Assembly: GCA_035771165.1 (NCBI GenBank)
Contig: JAWNZC010000106.1
Location: 2,117,501-2,181,500 of the forward strand
DNA: 64,000 bases
Source: Paragorgia papillata
Taxonomy: Eukaryota; Cnidaria; Anthozoa; Scleralcyonacea; Coralliidae
Reading direction: 5' to 3'
In this document: piece after piece, positions 21,257-34,149 of the stretch
How positions within the stretch are numbered: the first letter of the stretch is position 1
How the letters are laid out: every line of letters begins with the position of its first letter
Position numbers and translations under genes: made by a program
The notes under the pieces: model-generated
What the model was told of the DNA's origin: nothing
Databases searched by the model: none
Seen by the model: the letters and a program-made list of their open reading frames with translations, nothing else

Positions 21257-24200
21257 TTATGAAGCAGCAAAATATATATCTTTCAAAAGTTGTCTAAGTT
21301 TTTCCACATTCCTGACCCGAGTGTTCACATTCATCTCCTTCAGTTTAGCTTTAAGTTCTGCCTCGTTTAAATCATCGATATTCACTTCACCATCTTCCCG
21401 TGGGGTGACACTAAGACGTGGTCTTTTCTGTCGTTCTTCTATTATCGCCTCATTCCAGTATGTGTGTCGTGTTGCTCGTAATCTCTTGGTTATCAAAGTC
21501 CTGTAGTTCATCAAGCCTTTTTACTGCTTGAAGCCCATCTTTACATGCGTCATGCTTGTTGCTTTTGAGGTGATAAAGCCGTCTAATAACATCGTTTGTC
21601 TTCTCAACCCCTTGCCCAGTAAAACATTTTACACCACATGTGGCTAAAAAGAATGGCATGTGATAGCACAGTATGTGTATATATGGAGTGATGTTGGCTT
21701 TTCCATAGCCATCTTCAACTCCACCAAGGGTTAAAAAACGTTTTACCCATTCTGTTGCCTACAAGGTATGGAACATATATATATATTATAATATATATTA
21801 TACACATTAGGAAAAAGGATAAAAATAAAACATACAAGTAGATTTTTTACATTTTTTCATTAGGTACGCACCTGTTCAAAAAATAGTTCAACTTTTTCCT
21901 CAGAAGGGCTCCACAAGTTTACAACACTGTACACATCCTGGAAATTTTGAAAATATGAAAGTCATTCTCACTATAGTTGAAAGTTAACCAATTAGCATTG
22001 CTGCCAGGTTAACCTACTTCTCCCCAGACAGCCTTTTATTATATCAATGTGGCTAACACCAGATAATTTTACTTATTGAAGGGAGGCAGGATTGGGATAA
22101 TTAGTTAAATTACCTTCCATATTTTAGTTACAGTATCCAGAATAGCAGGTTGTAAAGAAGCTTCTTCTTGTCGGTCCCCATAAGACTGGTCCAATCATAT
22201 TTATCGGTCGTGTTGCCATTCTCATCAGGCTTTTGCCAAATGTTAAAAGTGACCCCACACTTTTTCATAGATTTTAACAGCTTATGCTGATAAATGTCTT
22301 TTGCTAGGCCTTTGTTGCAAATTTCTGCTTTCTTATCCCTCTTTATGGTGCTATGAATGATGGCTTTTTCAAGCTTATCTATATAATGTAATAAAAGATA
22401 AACCATGTATGTCATTTAATGTGTATTATATTAGTATTATTTTGTATTATATTAGTATTACTTTAAACATAAATTTTGTCTTAATCACAAATTTCTTATT
22501 TCACACTAAGCCAATAACTATAAGTACGGTTAATAATAGGTATGTAATATGTAATAATATAGATATTAGTTATTAATGTCACTGAATTAAAACCAAGGGG
22601 GGTGGGGCTGGTCTGTGGATTTCCATAAATCTACCCAAAGATTAAGGCGACATGTAATATCCCTAATATGACAAAAATGCAGTACCATGACATTAGTTTA
22701 TACATGATTACCAAATTATTTGATGCTTTTGAATCATCGTCACAGTATGGGCGACTTGTTCTAATTATCTTGCATGAATTTTGGATAATGACAATCATAA
22801 ATAGTCATCCCTTGTCCAGTATTCATGAGGGACAGTAAGATTGAATCAAGGGTATTCAATAATAAGTATTCCTTATGAAACAAAATACCTGTTATTCTGT
22901 GCATTAGATGTAATTCATCAGGGACAATGTTGCACAGTGGGATTCTGATAAGTGGAGGATGAATACAGCCAAACTTCTCACCACTAGTTTTCAAAGAATA
23001 CTCTTCAAAGTATTTCCTGGATAGTTCGGACCATGTTATTAGACCAATAAAAATATTTTGCTTTTGACATGTCCCATCTTCAAAGAGGCAGATTTATGAT
23101 TATTATTTTTTTTTACTGATCTTCAAAAATGGAGAATTAATATTTCCTGATGTTATATTAATGTTAAAATGACATATTGGGTTTATTATTTTAGGGAATT
23201 TGCATTTCAAAATGGGTACATATCATGTACAGTACAGTATACATGTATATATATAGAGTAAGTACATAAACCTATGGAACTAAATTTGAGGGGTTAATGG
23301 AAAGGCTTTTGCGTTTAACATGTGGAGACTTATTTTTGGCGAGGGGCTTAATTTTGGGGAGGGTGTAGTTAATCGGATCCGATTCTCCTCCTGGTGCATG
23401 TATCTGGCTTATACACATCAAAGGGAGAAGCTAATCCGATTAATCGGTTTGTGTATAAAATAAGACCTTTACAATATATCAAATGCAACTGAGACTGGTA
23501 CCTTTCAGATGAAGCTACTTTACAGTATATACAGGCATACGTTAATTGGCAGCATTCATTCCCAATAAGGTAAGAAGAAACTAAAACAAGGTAATACAAA
23601 TGTGTGATTTATAGCAGTGATTTACATAAGCTGGGCTAACCAGGATAACAAGTTAACTAATATCGATCCTTGGTTTCAAAAGATTCAAATCAAATTTAGC
23701 GTGTATTTGCATCTAAACTAAACCAATTATTATTTGCAAATTTATGTTGTGTAAGTGTTAAAGTCACAGTATGGTGCTAAAAAATGAGCCTGGTTTTAAC
23801 CCAGTCCAGCTTATGTAAACAGTCCCAAAATTAGTATTTTGTTGAGATTTTGTTGCGGTACTGTACTAGCCTTTTACTGTACATGGGACAAATTTGAATA
23901 TCCCTTTAGAACTGTAAATACCATGGTGAATGGCCAAATATACTTAAAAATGACAGGAAGCAAAGTATAAAGTAAAATAATAAATAAAGCATATTAATTT
24001 TGCCATTCATCATGCATGACATTTACAGCTTTAAGAGGATATTTAAATTAAGATTTATCAATATTGAACAAACCTTATAATCTAATCTCCTCCAAGGTAA
24101 AATTCCAATTTGATTTCCTTGCCATCGACATTCGTTTTCCCAGTTGCCATCAAATTGTTAATTTCCTCAAAAAGTTCTTTTCCAGCAGTTTGCAGTACAC

Positions 24201-25728
24201 CGTAGTCCTCTTTACCACTAAGGATTGCAACTGGATGAATACCTTAAATTCATAGATACATGTACTGTATGTTATTTTTATTCTATTTTAAAATATACAC
24301 ACAAATATACTGTGAATTCCAAAATAACAACAAAAATTTCAGTGGGTGTCAGAGTGAACTTTGTGCGATGTCCAATATTTGACGAATTAGTCCCCCCCTC
24401 TCCAATATATAAAACACCTAAATGACCTAATGCTGTCATGTGCTGTATTATTAGTAAGTAATAAATCTGGTTATTATTCAAAAACACTTGACAAGTGAAT
24501 TAGATTATGGGTAAATATATTGCAGATATACATTTCACATCATACATTTATTTTGTATTCTGCGTAGTTTCAGAAAATATCTATTACTCCCCACAGAAGA
24601 CACTCAGAAATTCTGTGGAAGGGTGTGTGTGACACCAAGATTGATGAGTCATTTGCTAATGACTGCTTTTAGAAAAATCCTGGGTGGTGGTGGGACTTAA
24701 GACAAATTGCCTTCTGCAGGGTGGAATTAATATTTTCTAGAACTAAAAATTGTGGTGCACTTACTACATATATACTCACCTTTTGCAGACATGACTTTTT
24801 CTCCCTCGGATAGAAGAGAAAATGACAAAACCACAAAATTAGTGAGCCTTGACATTTTAGCTCCATCCCCACTGATCTTCACTCTTTGTGTAGATGACAT
24901 TTTGTCTCCAAGCTTTTCTATCTAAATTGTTGTAATAAAAAAAATATGATTACTTCTTGTTCTTGTTTCACCAGCAAATTCTAAATATTTGTTCGTGTAG
25001 GGAGTACTTGCTTGAGGCAACTTACCTGCTTTGAAAGCTGGTGATTAAGTTCATCCTTAAAACTCAGCTGTGCACCTGGCCATTCCCCAGGAATTCTTGA
25101 AATACTGTACACTTTGTTTAAATCCTGTCTACATTGCTTTATCAAATAGCTGCGAGGTAGTCCTTCTTGATCAGTCATGCTGAACTCATGGTATACTACA
25201 TCACTCACACAAAACTTGTCCATAATGTAGACAACATTCTTGACTTTATCTTTATCCTCCTCTGTAAGGAATTGATATGCAGATTTTTTGGCACCATTGT
25301 ACTGCAGAGTTGCTTTATCTCCACTCGCATCAATTATAGGGATAGCTTATCTAGCTAAATCCAAATGATTCGAGAAACCAGAGGGCTCTTTCTGCATTTG
25401 TTTTTAGCTCTTTCAACTTTCGTTGCTTCTGGGTGTAACTTACTTCATTATATGTGCGACCTTTGTTATTATAAGAGGAATCGCAGTGTTTGCAGCAGTC
25501 TCTGTTCACAAGAGCCTCGGCATATTCTTTTAATTTATCATTTTGATCCGATATTTCTTTGAAAGATTGCTCAAGCTCAGCCACACGCTGTGTATCCTGC
25601 CTAAGTTCTGCAACATCTTGCAATAGACTGTCACATCTAGCTTCAAGAGTTTTAATCTCCTCTTGTAATTCTGCTTTTTCTTCTTCAAGTCTTCGGATTT
25701 TGGATAAAAGCTTGTTTACATCTTGCAT
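21257..25728 (-). pseudogene. Eight-exon gene of unknown function, coiled coil to SAP-like end, multiply broken
   Basis: Blocks in order on the minus strand: 25728-25351 (MQDVNKLLSKIRRLEEEKAE, a long coiled coil, then CCKHC); about 25345-25026 (DKFCVSDVVYHEFSMTDQ); 24921-24780 (RVKISGDGAKMSRLTNFVVL); 24242-24074 (VAILSGKEDYGVLQTAGKEL); about 23075-22889 (CNIVPDELHLMHRIT); 22378-22114; 21937-21872 (DVYSVVNLWSPSEEKVELFF); 21758-21257 (CFTGQGVEKTNDVIRRLYH, then the SAP-like LNEAELKAKLKEMN). Splice sites and phases fit at most junctions. Lesions: a frame change near 25345, a 5-bp GATTA duplication near 24084 that introduces a stop, and one-base shifts near 22150 and 21500. I recognise this only as resembling an uncharacterised multicopy family in cnidarians. 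The SGDGAKM and DELHL blocks suggest a transposase-derived core, which is speculation. Confidence 0.6.
23616..23825. mobile_element. Short MITE-like element with TTTACATAAGCTGG ends
   Basis: The left end tgatttacataagctgggct and the right end, inverted, ctgtttacataagctggact flank about 170 bp. It lies in an intron of the 21-26 kb gene. A sequence with the same TTTACATGAGCC style and the same taaactaaaccaatt core recurs in the MACPF array units. Confidence 0.5.
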
Positions 25729-25826
25729 CTGGTGCGGTAAATAGCTAATTTATTGACCTGTTGGAGTTTCCTTATTCTTTTACACGCAGAGATTCCAGTA
25801 CATGACTTAGTAACATAGCTACTCAA

Positions 25827-26105
25827 TTATTTTAGGCGCTGCTCTACTCGTACTTTAACCTCGTCCTTTAGTGTACAAGCTGGAAGATTTTGCGGAAGAA
25901 AAAGCAAGTCCACATATGACACTATAGAAAGTTTTTTTACTACTTTTATTTGGTACCACTTGACAAAATACTCGAAAGGAATAGAGAAAGTAATAAACAC
26001 TTCTTTGCTATTCTGCTTCCGAATATAGGAAAAGCAACCTTCCGACGAAAATGTTATGGTCGATTTAACTTTTAGATAATCATGAATATTCAATTCATCC
26101 GACAT
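25827..26105 (-). CDS. Open 92-codon block, possible upstream exon of the coiled-coil gene
   Basis: ATG at 26105 opens MSDELNIHDYLKVKSTITF and the frame runs to TAA at 25827 with plausible protein composition. It is on the same strand and about 100 bp upstream of the coiled-coil start at 25728, so it may be an earlier exon or a separate small ORF. No domain is recognised. Confidence 0.3.
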   Translation of the reverse strand: MSDELNIHDYLKVKSTITFSSEGCFSYIRKQNSKEVFITFSIPFEYFVKWYQIKVVKKLSIVSYVDLLFLPQNLPACTLKDEVKVRVEQRLK

Positions 26106-27665
26106 TTGTTTTCTTTGTAAACTTTGAATATCGCCTCAATCGCGCGCCAATCGGCAGTAATTTCCCCTATAGGTTCAGTTCGCTGATCCGAGTCAGTCAG
26201 GGCTCGATGAAAATTGTGCTATAGCTTCCACTACACAACGTTCTTTAGTACTAAAATATGCTCGAGACTTTTTGAATTTGTTTCCAGGCCTTCGAAATCT
26301 AAAATCTACTGTTTACAAGCTTCAATTTGATGTGCTGGTCGATAGTTTACACCAAATATTTTCCCAACTATTGTCTCCCGAATTTTGGTAATATGGAGTA
26401 CGGTTCTGGCTGTTGCTGAGAAGTTGTCTAATACGTACTTTTGAATTGGAAAAAGGAAATGTCGATTTATTTGCTAGAGAGGTAAATGGACTTATAATGT
26501 ACAGTTCATATATTGAATTTTGCCGTCCGAGGTTCAACTTTTTAACTAGCACCTTACGTTTTGTAAAATAAGGACTAACATTTGGCATATATGACAAAGT
26601 TTATAGGGTTATATGAAGCCATCTCACCGTTTTAGCGAGCAAAGTATAGGTCGTAAAAGGAAATGCGAATTTCAAACTTTGGTAACAAATTTTTGTATGC
26701 TAAGTTAAATTGTATGCTCGATTTTCACACTTGAGGTTCAACTTTTGTTCATACTATATTAGAAATTTATAATTCATGAGTAAAGAGTGTCTTATATATG
26801 TTTTCTTATAAGTTTTGTCGCATAACGCGCGCACTGCATGGGGGCTGGGTCGAGCATAATTTTCGAACATGGATATGATTTCTGGCTATGAAAAACTCGG
26901 TTTGGTCATCGAATAAACAGACAAGTGTTGTCCCGTCAATACAGTTACAGTATCTGTATAAAAGAAAATATTAAGACTCATAAGATTTATATAATACGAG
27001 GCAACTGAGCAACAAATCAAAAATCTTGAAGTAAAGCTACTCTACTTTGCGGGGTTTGGGTTGAAAATTCGGCTTGGCAACAGCCATTTTCGTAATCAGC
27101 GGGGTCGAATTACCCTAAAAAGGCCCACTTTGAACATAACTTGCCGCTTACATAATTTTTTAGAGGACTTTTCAGCATAGCGCGCCTATAGTCTATCATA
27201 CCGATCGGGTAGGATGCTCGTGCTACCCACTCTTGGTTGTGGAGCAGCACTACTGGAAGGAATGTATTTTCATTGGAAAATGATTGTAATTTTCGTTTGT
27301 TTATACGCTGTTTGTTAAGATGTAACATAATATTGTATTTAGTTATCTTGTCCACTTGTGTGATTTTACAGTATCCTTAGGTCTTGAGAAAGTGGTTTTA
27401 CAGGAGAACGAGGTTCAACTTTTTGGTTGAATAACAAACTCCACCTTCTAATGTTAGAATCAAAATCAGAGTAATATGAAAAATAATATTTCTACGTCAA
27501 ATTTGTTTCCACAACTACAAACATTTCCACTATCGATATCGAAATAGTCGCTTCAAAGCCGTCCCACACACAAGATAAATTTCATCATTTTCTTTACAAA
27601 CACTATGAAGTTGATACTTTGGGTTGAGTGATGAAGGAGGGATATGGTCGAGAAGTTGGTCTTGG
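26106..27665. other. No gene seen
   Basis: Anonymous AT-rich sequence. Three short ggttcaacttt motifs recur (about 26530, 26729 and 27412), which may mark a dispersed repeat. Several open frames occur but none looks like protein. Confidence 0.25.
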
Positions 27666-27950
27666 TTATTCACAACTGTCAACGAGCGCTTCCATTAGGT
27701 CGAGATTTGTTGTCTTCGTCGAGTTTAGTTGCCTTAGCCGTTCTTTAGCCTCATTCAATTTTGTTTTGATTTCATCTAAGCGATGTTCGTCTTTTTTTGG
27801 AACTTCCATCTTAAATTGATAGGTGCTTTTGCTACTTTTTAAAACGGCCTTATGTTTCTCGTAATATTTATTGCTGGTTTCGTATCTGCCTTTCCTTTGA
27901 CGGCGAATGTTCCGACTGCATTTCGACGTTAATTGTTTTGATCCGCCATG
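27666..27950 (-). CDS. Coiled-coil-like open block
   Basis: An open minus-strand frame of about 95 codons ends at TAA 27666-27668. It includes NIRRQRKGRYETSNKYYEKH and, after VPKKDEHRLDEIKTKLNEAK, a heptad-like region. The nearest ATG (27951) is one base out of frame, so a start is not certain. It is basic at first, then alpha-helical. It is not recognised; it may be a first exon or a small ORF of a repeat. Confidence 0.3.
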   Translation of the reverse strand, partial: HGGSKQLTSKCSRNIRRQRKGRYETSNKYYEKHKAVLKSSKSTYQFKMEVPKKDEHRLDEIKTKLNEAKERLRQLNSTKTTNLDLMEALVDSCE

Positions 27951-27989
27951 GCGGCGATTATATACATTATATTTATGTAAATTTGTTCA

Positions 27990-29110
27990 GTTATGTGCGC
28001 ATGATCAAATGAATGTAACCGTTGAATAATATAGCATCGCAGGCGTAAATAGAAACGCCGTTGTGCATATGGAAATTGCTATGAACACCCTGGCTACGAG
28101 TGATCATTGTCACCTTTTAGCGCGAAATTTGAAATAGCAGTGATTATATGACTCCAAGAAAACGTTTAATTTATCGTGAACTCAATACATTTACATAGGA
28201 ATTGCATTTACGAAAATCTCTAAAGTTCTAAAGAAAACAAAACAATGGGAAATTACTTTTTACACGAACATTTACACTTTGTTACTGACCATTAGCCACC
28301 ATGTTTCAAATTTCAAATGATGGGTTTTCACTGGTTGAATACCGGGGGTGTTCCCTTTTACGCGCTCGTTCCGTGTTTAAATTAAGAAAAACATCTTGTC
28401 TCGACCAGATTTTTTACTTTTTGTCTCAAACACAGAGTAAAACATTGTTCTGAATGAAGTATTTAATTATACACAGAAAACCCAGGCAATAACAATGTGT
28501 TTTCTTCCAATCTCGTACCTTCTTCATGACTTATACTAAGGACCTATATAATTACAAATGACGAAATAAACATATAACATATTTAGGTAAAATGTTCTTA
28601 GGTAAAATGTAGGTAAAAATCAACAACGATCATCATTCGTCACGAAAACGGTATAAGTTCTCTATTGCCTTTGCAACGTCCCCTTTGCAATCGGCGTGTA
28701 CTTTATTATCTTGAAATAGGATCTTTTGCAGAATCGAGAAAGATACCAAGCAGTTTCCAGGGTAATCCAGATCGAGCAAGTAGAATGATCCAAGTAAAAG
28801 CTATAATAGCTTTTATAATTTCTATGTCTTTGAAACTAAGGAATACTTGCTTTCCTAAGGGTACCATAGCTCCATTCGTTTTGGTAATCACCAATCCAGG
28901 AACACACCCCTGGCGTTTCTGTTGCCAGTGTAGCAGTGCTATGTTTGTCTTTCTTTGTGTCTATACCCATCTCCGCTACATTGTAAAAGCAACGTCACCA
29001 CGAAACATGTAAATGTTGAAAAATTTATTTAAAAAAGGACATAAAAACAAAAAAAGTCAAAATGTTACTCTCATTAAATATTTGAAACGAGATAAAAATA
29101 CATTGGACAA
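27990..29110. other. No supported feature
   Basis: Includes an open plus-strand region at 28665-29012 of weak protein character. I could not assign it. Confidence 0.2.
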
Positions 29111-29113
29111 CCA

Positions 29114-29164
29114 ATATATAGTATAAGTTAATATATAGTATAAGTTAATATATAGTATAAGTTA
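29114..29164. repeat. Three tandem copies of a 17-bp unit
   Basis: atatatagtataagtta is repeated three times in a row. Confidence 0.85.
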
Positions 29165-29189
29165 AAATTTCAATTGGCTGCTGGATTTA

Positions 29190-29290
29190 TGCAATACCCG
29201 TGGAGATACTCGCATGTTTTCTTTCCATATGATACCGGAATTGACCCGAATTTTTAAATTCCTGGCTACAACATTGGATTGGAACTCCAG
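29190..29290 (-). pseudogene. Possible degenerate C2H2 zinc-finger fragment
   Basis: The minus strand reads CSQEFKNSGQFRYHMERKH, which has the F...L/F...H-x3-H end of a C2H2 finger, but the first Cys pair is not properly spaced. Only one finger-like unit is present. Confidence 0.25.
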
Positions 29291-29479
29291 GCCATGTGCT
29301 GCCATGAAAAACGATTTGCGTCAGAAAGAAAAACAGTGATTCGTGCTTGGGTCCGCAGTAATTGGCCTTCACGCTGTTGCGGTGACCCTGCCATAGGTTT
29401 AAATTTGTGTTTGTGTTTGAGTGGTCCTTGTTTTAGTTTATTTTGTGATACCATACATGTATTTAGTCAAGTCTATGGC

Positions 29480-29516
29480 TAATAAATAAAATAAAATAAA
29501 ATAAATAAAATAAAAT
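29480..29516. repeat. AAATA-rich microsatellite
   Basis: Repeated aaataaaat units. Confidence 0.8.
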
Positions 29517-30316
29517 ATGTGGGGATTATATTTTTGTTAACTTACATATACAAGAAGTCTAGACGATGTAACCAACAGACTTAAGGAAACTACATAAAAA
29601 TGGACACATTGTTAGACAGTAAAATATATAGTGTTTAAAAGGTGACACCAGAGGGTGAATATAGACTGAAAACAGACAGTATACTGTTCAGAAAACACTT
29701 GCGCACTTTCTTCTTTTAATGTACCCATCACTGAATCTGGCTTTCTATAGTGTAAGAAAGAGAAAGAGAATTAGGGTGTGTTGTCTCTGGATATACAAGA
29801 TTGCGCGCGTGACGAGAAGTACACAACTACTTACACCTAAACTATAGAATTCACAGATTATAGTGTTGTCGTTCTTATTTGCAAATGGGGTAGCACCAGA
29901 CGCACTAATGAGTTTAATCAAAACTTAAAGTTACACTGCTAGAGTTCTACTGTGGATTCGATCGTTGCAACAAAAGAACAGATATGTTGTCAAGTGTCAA
30001 ATGACTCGTTGCTAGGATGGCAAGGCGTGGTTATGGGAAAATCACTTCTTCACTGTATCTACAGTCGTTTTATTTTCTTTGCAAGAAGAATTCTTAGTTT
30101 AAGTTTCCTTCTTGTATACATGTAGTGTGGACAGATGCGTCCACTGCCCACATTGGAGGAGGTAAACCTCTTCCCCACATCCTTCGTCTTCGCACGTTTT
30201 TTTTTCCCTGCAAGAGTACATAGAGAGTAATTTGTTAACGATCTATTTGTAAAGCTTATGAGTATGTTATGGGGTAAGTGTAAACACAAAATTGATGGTG
30301 AATATATGTATATCTT
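29517..30316. other. No gene seen
   Basis: Anonymous flank of the BEL/Pao fragment. The rest of the retroelement (protease to integrase) and its 3' LTR are not found here. Confidence 0.3.
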
Positions 30317-31625
30317 TCAACTAGTTTGATTACTTACTAATGGTTTGGCTTGTAGTAAGAAACGATTTTTGACTCCCAGAATCGAAAAGAACATCCCCAC
30401 AAAATTATTGGGGCTAGTATTAACTACGTCCCTATTGCTCTCTTTTTCTTCCTCTACACTCGATTTCTCGCAAATAGACAAGTGATGCGGTCCTCTGAAT
30501 GTACTACACTTAACTTTGGATTGAAAATTTCTAAATAAGTGTCCCTTACATAAACATCTGAAACATCTACTATTCTTGCGTAATAATGTTATACGTTCCT
30601 TCTTGTCCGTCACTTTCTTGCAGTCTTCGTGGTTGTGGGTTTCAAGACAGTACACACAACCATGTCGTCAGTCTTCCTTTCTTGCAAACAAGGTACTCGC
30701 TGTCGGTGGATGATAACGGTTGCAACGCCTTTCGACTTCCTCGTCTTTCACAGGGCCAGATGTCAGAACACGACTCTCTCTCAACTCCACTTCTTCCAGA
30801 AGTGCCTTGACAAGTTCCCCCATCGTCCACTCGAGGTACTTCTGGCCTCTCGTTATTGTCATTCGGACTATATTTCTGACAGTTTCTTTAATATGTATGG
30901 CACAACGATTGCGGCGTAGGTTTGTTCATCGACCTTGAGGGCCTACAAGCCACGGTAGTTACTTTCGATTGCATCGAAAAAACGACGCAGGCGTTTTGTG
31001 TCCTTAGGGTTTAACACTGGTTTCACGTTTATCAGTTCGTTTATGTGCACACGCTGTACGACCGTCTTATTACCGAACCCGACAGCGGCGCTGTAGTTCG
31101 CGTCTGTAAGTGAAAATCCGGCGATGGCAGATTTTTTTGGTTTTTCGACAAGTCCGCGCAGATATGTAAACTTGTCGACGTCGTTTAGAGATTCGTTCTC
31201 GTGGATTGCGCTTCTGAACGGATCCCAAAACTCGGTCCACTCGTGGATCTTTCAATTAAACTTCCTGACTTCAAGCTTTGGTAGTCTCATCCGCGCGGAG
31301 TAACTTGGTTTCGAAGTTGAAACCGAGTCGCTCCCCTTGTTAGTTCGTCGTTTGATTGTTCTTTGGGTCGCGCCAACAATTCGTCGATAGCTGCGATGCC
31401 ACCGAAAATTTCATCTTTGACTCCGGACGACTCTTCAATCTCTTGTTCGTTTTATTGCTCTTCTCCCAGGGACTCGAGAACTTGTTCGAGGCAATCGTCA
31501 CCTCTGGCTCTGCCGAAAAGTCTATCGAGAGTTCTTTGACTTTGGCGAGCTTCCTCGTGACGTTGTTCGGTGTCCACTTCTTTTCCTCGTTATTTCGAAC
31601 ATAATGCTTTCACTTTTTTGAATCC
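30317..31625 (-). pseudogene. BEL/Pao-type retrotransposon gag, degenerate, truncated in protease
   Basis: Minus-strand blocks in shifting frames read as a BEL/Pao gag. The middle has WTEFWDPFRSAIHENESLND then DKFTYLRGLVEK (about 31160-31250). The later part has GQKYLEWTMGELVKALLEE (about 30800-30860). Then comes HNHEDCKKVTDKKERITLLR and a gag zinc knuckle, CFRCLCKGHLFRNFQSKVKC. It ends near 30317 just as the aspartic protease should begin. Several frameshifts and stops are needed to follow it, so it is dead. The family call rests on the conserved linker before the zinc knuckle and the DUF1759-like core. Confidence 0.72.
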
Positions 31626-31653
31626 CGCTCGAAGGACCATGTGTCGCGCAACC

Positions 31654-32045
31654 TGTTTGCGTTCGAAGATTACGCTCTTGCCGGCTCGTTGATTCAAGAC
31701 ACGTTGGGACTGTATCTTTCAAATTGCGTTTATTTCTCTTACCCACAGCACACTCACACTCATCACAACTACAACAACAACTCACAACGCTATGTTTACA
31801 GCTTGTATTTATAGTCAGAACACGAGAAGACATTCACAAACTATGACATATTTCCTATGCGTTATTCCTACGGAATTATCTGATATTTTGCAACATCATG
31901 TTCCTTTTCCTAATTAACAGAACCACACCTAACAAGTTCAAGTTTATTTAATAATGTGGTTTGGCCACAATTCCTAATCTTTAATTAAAGTATTTCTTCC
32001 CATGCACTTATTTCCCGTTCTAATCACAGACATATTCTACAACAC
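31654..32045 (-). repeat. Candidate 5' LTR of the BEL/Pao element
   Basis: Read on the minus strand, it begins TGTTGTAGAATATGTC, contains a TATA-like tgactataaata, then AATAAA followed by a GT-rich stretch, and ends near AACGCAAACA just upstream of the gag region. No second LTR was found in the window, so the boundaries are estimates. Confidence 0.45.
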
Positions 32046-32874
32046 TGACTGTTGTGTCATTGAAGGCTCTACATCCCAGTTCTAGCCAATGAGCTTGCGC
32101 CAATCAAGTACCACGCCTGGTTACCTAGTTGTTATCCTTGGTTATTGCATAACCTCGCCAAACTTTTCACTTACTGTTATATTGTTCTATGTCTGCAAAA
32201 GAACAAACAAGAAAAAATAACAAAATATAATTTGTCAACGTAGCAATAAACAGTAATGTTAATCCAACGTTGACAAGATAAACATGTGCAGAAAGCAATT
32301 AACATTCGGACGATACGTACATTTATAATTCCGAATAAAGCACTATATATCGTCTGTCCACCGTTGCGTGCTCTTTAGATTATGCATAAATAACTAATAA
32401 CTGCTCACCAGACGACGTTTTGTTTAGGGTTGTTTTTATCACATTTTTGCAAGAAAACACACCTTTTCAAAATAATACACCTTTTAAAATAACATATTTT
32501 CAAATAACACACTTTTTCAAATAATACCTCTTTAGATGTGTTTTGCCAACACACTGTGCTAGAAACTATACTAGAAATAAAAAAAATTCTTGTTTTCATA
32601 CATTTTGAGATATAGGAATTCCAACGAATGGAACTTTATTGGATTTTATCTATTACTCGTCTACTTTTTACGACAAAACCCAGTGGCATATCCAGGGGAG
32701 AGGACCGGTGGGATTTTTTAATTAGCATGATTCACTTGCAGTGATCGCCCTAATTACTCGGGCTATCCTGTGGTAGCGCGAGTCTAGGTTTCGGCTCCGT
32801 TTCTGTGTTTATCTTTTCCCCACACAAAATTGCGCATCTTGATCTTGAACGGTGTTGGAATGAGTGTGCGAGTG
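32046..32874. other. No gene seen
   Basis: AT-rich sequence. A short run of ttttaaaataacacac-type imperfect repeats lies at 32440-32525. Confidence 0.3.
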
Positions 32875-33344
32875 ACTGAGAATATAGCAAATAAGATATT
32901 AATATGTTGAACATGCAAACAATGTCTAGGTGTAGGTGTCCGTGTCGTACTACATTTGGAAACGTGTTTTTCAAAACATGTTTAAATATATTCTGTTTGT
33001 CCGCATTTGAGTTGATCAGTGATGCGGCTGACAATTGTCTTCATCAAAAATATGCTTATTACAATGTTTACAACTGCATGCACACGCCGATCGCGGTATA
33101 GACCTACTGTACATAAACGATAACGAGCATTTCGAAACAGGTTGGTTGGCCCTGGCCTTGCTGGTTAGCCCAACAACTACAAAATACAGGTTTAATAACA
33201 ATCACCGAATAGAGCAAATAAGATATTAATATGTTGAACTGTTTGCATGTCTAGATGTCGTCTAGGTGTCCGTGTTGTATTGCATTTGGAAACGTGTTTC
33301 AAAACATGTTTAAATATTTTCTGTTTGTCCGAATTTGAGTAATT
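32875..33344. repeat. Direct duplication about 330 bp apart
   Basis: The block at 32878-33014 (gcaaataagatattaatatg, ..., gtttaaatat) is repeated with changes at 33208-33344. Confidence 0.65.
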
Positions 33345-34145
33345 TCTATACAGACCATAACTGATCGCTTGAATCTGTCGAATCCGGCACTATAGGTTTT
33401 GTCTACTAAATATATTAGATCCGTTGTTTAATTTTCGGAAAAACGGCCTTGTTTACATTACTATATTAGCAAACCTTCGGCGCTTCCTGTACCGCTGCAC
33501 TGTTCATAGAACACCATAGATTTGATTTGTCACAATCCATGCAATTATGCATTGCCATATAGCCTTGCTACAGTACACATAGGCTACGCCAAGCTGTCAG
33601 ACATCAGTAGCGCGAGTGAATGCCCGAGCAGCTAGGCGTCTTCTTCAATATATATATGAAAAGCCTGCAGATGATCGAGTAGATCGAAAACGTTTATTTC
33701 TTCGCGAATTGTAAAATCAAATTTTTGCTTTCACAAAATGCAGGAAATGCCATTTCAGAGACTATAGATGTTCAAAAGATGTTGTGGTTATGCCCCCAGA
33801 CCTTCTAGCAGGGCTCCGGTTTCGCTCTCGGACATCCGCTACAGCACCACGCGGTCGACGACAAGATTTGCCCTCCCTTTTCCAAAATCCTGAAACCGCC
33901 CATGAAAACGACTATCGTCATTGTTTGTTGTTATTCTTTTTAACTTCTTCTATACGTTCTAATGAGTTTGAAGATAATGCTGAAATACTATTGATTCTTC
34001 TAGAAATAAACATTATATGGGGTTGGTGGTTGTCACATTTTATTTAATGGGGTTGGTTGTCACATTTTATTTAAATCCGCAAAAACTTCGAACCACAACG
34101 TTGATTTACATTTTGTGTACCCTTGGAATTAAGCAATACAATTCT
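33345..34145. other. No gene seen
   Basis: Anonymous. It contains a direct repeat ggggttggt(gg)ttgtcacattttattt at about 34018-34072. Confidence 0.3.
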
Positions 34146-34149
34146 TTAA

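Noticed and set aside
28665..29012. 115-codon plus-strand open frame
   Set aside because: Irregular composition, no splice context or homologous motif that I could see; left as anonymous.
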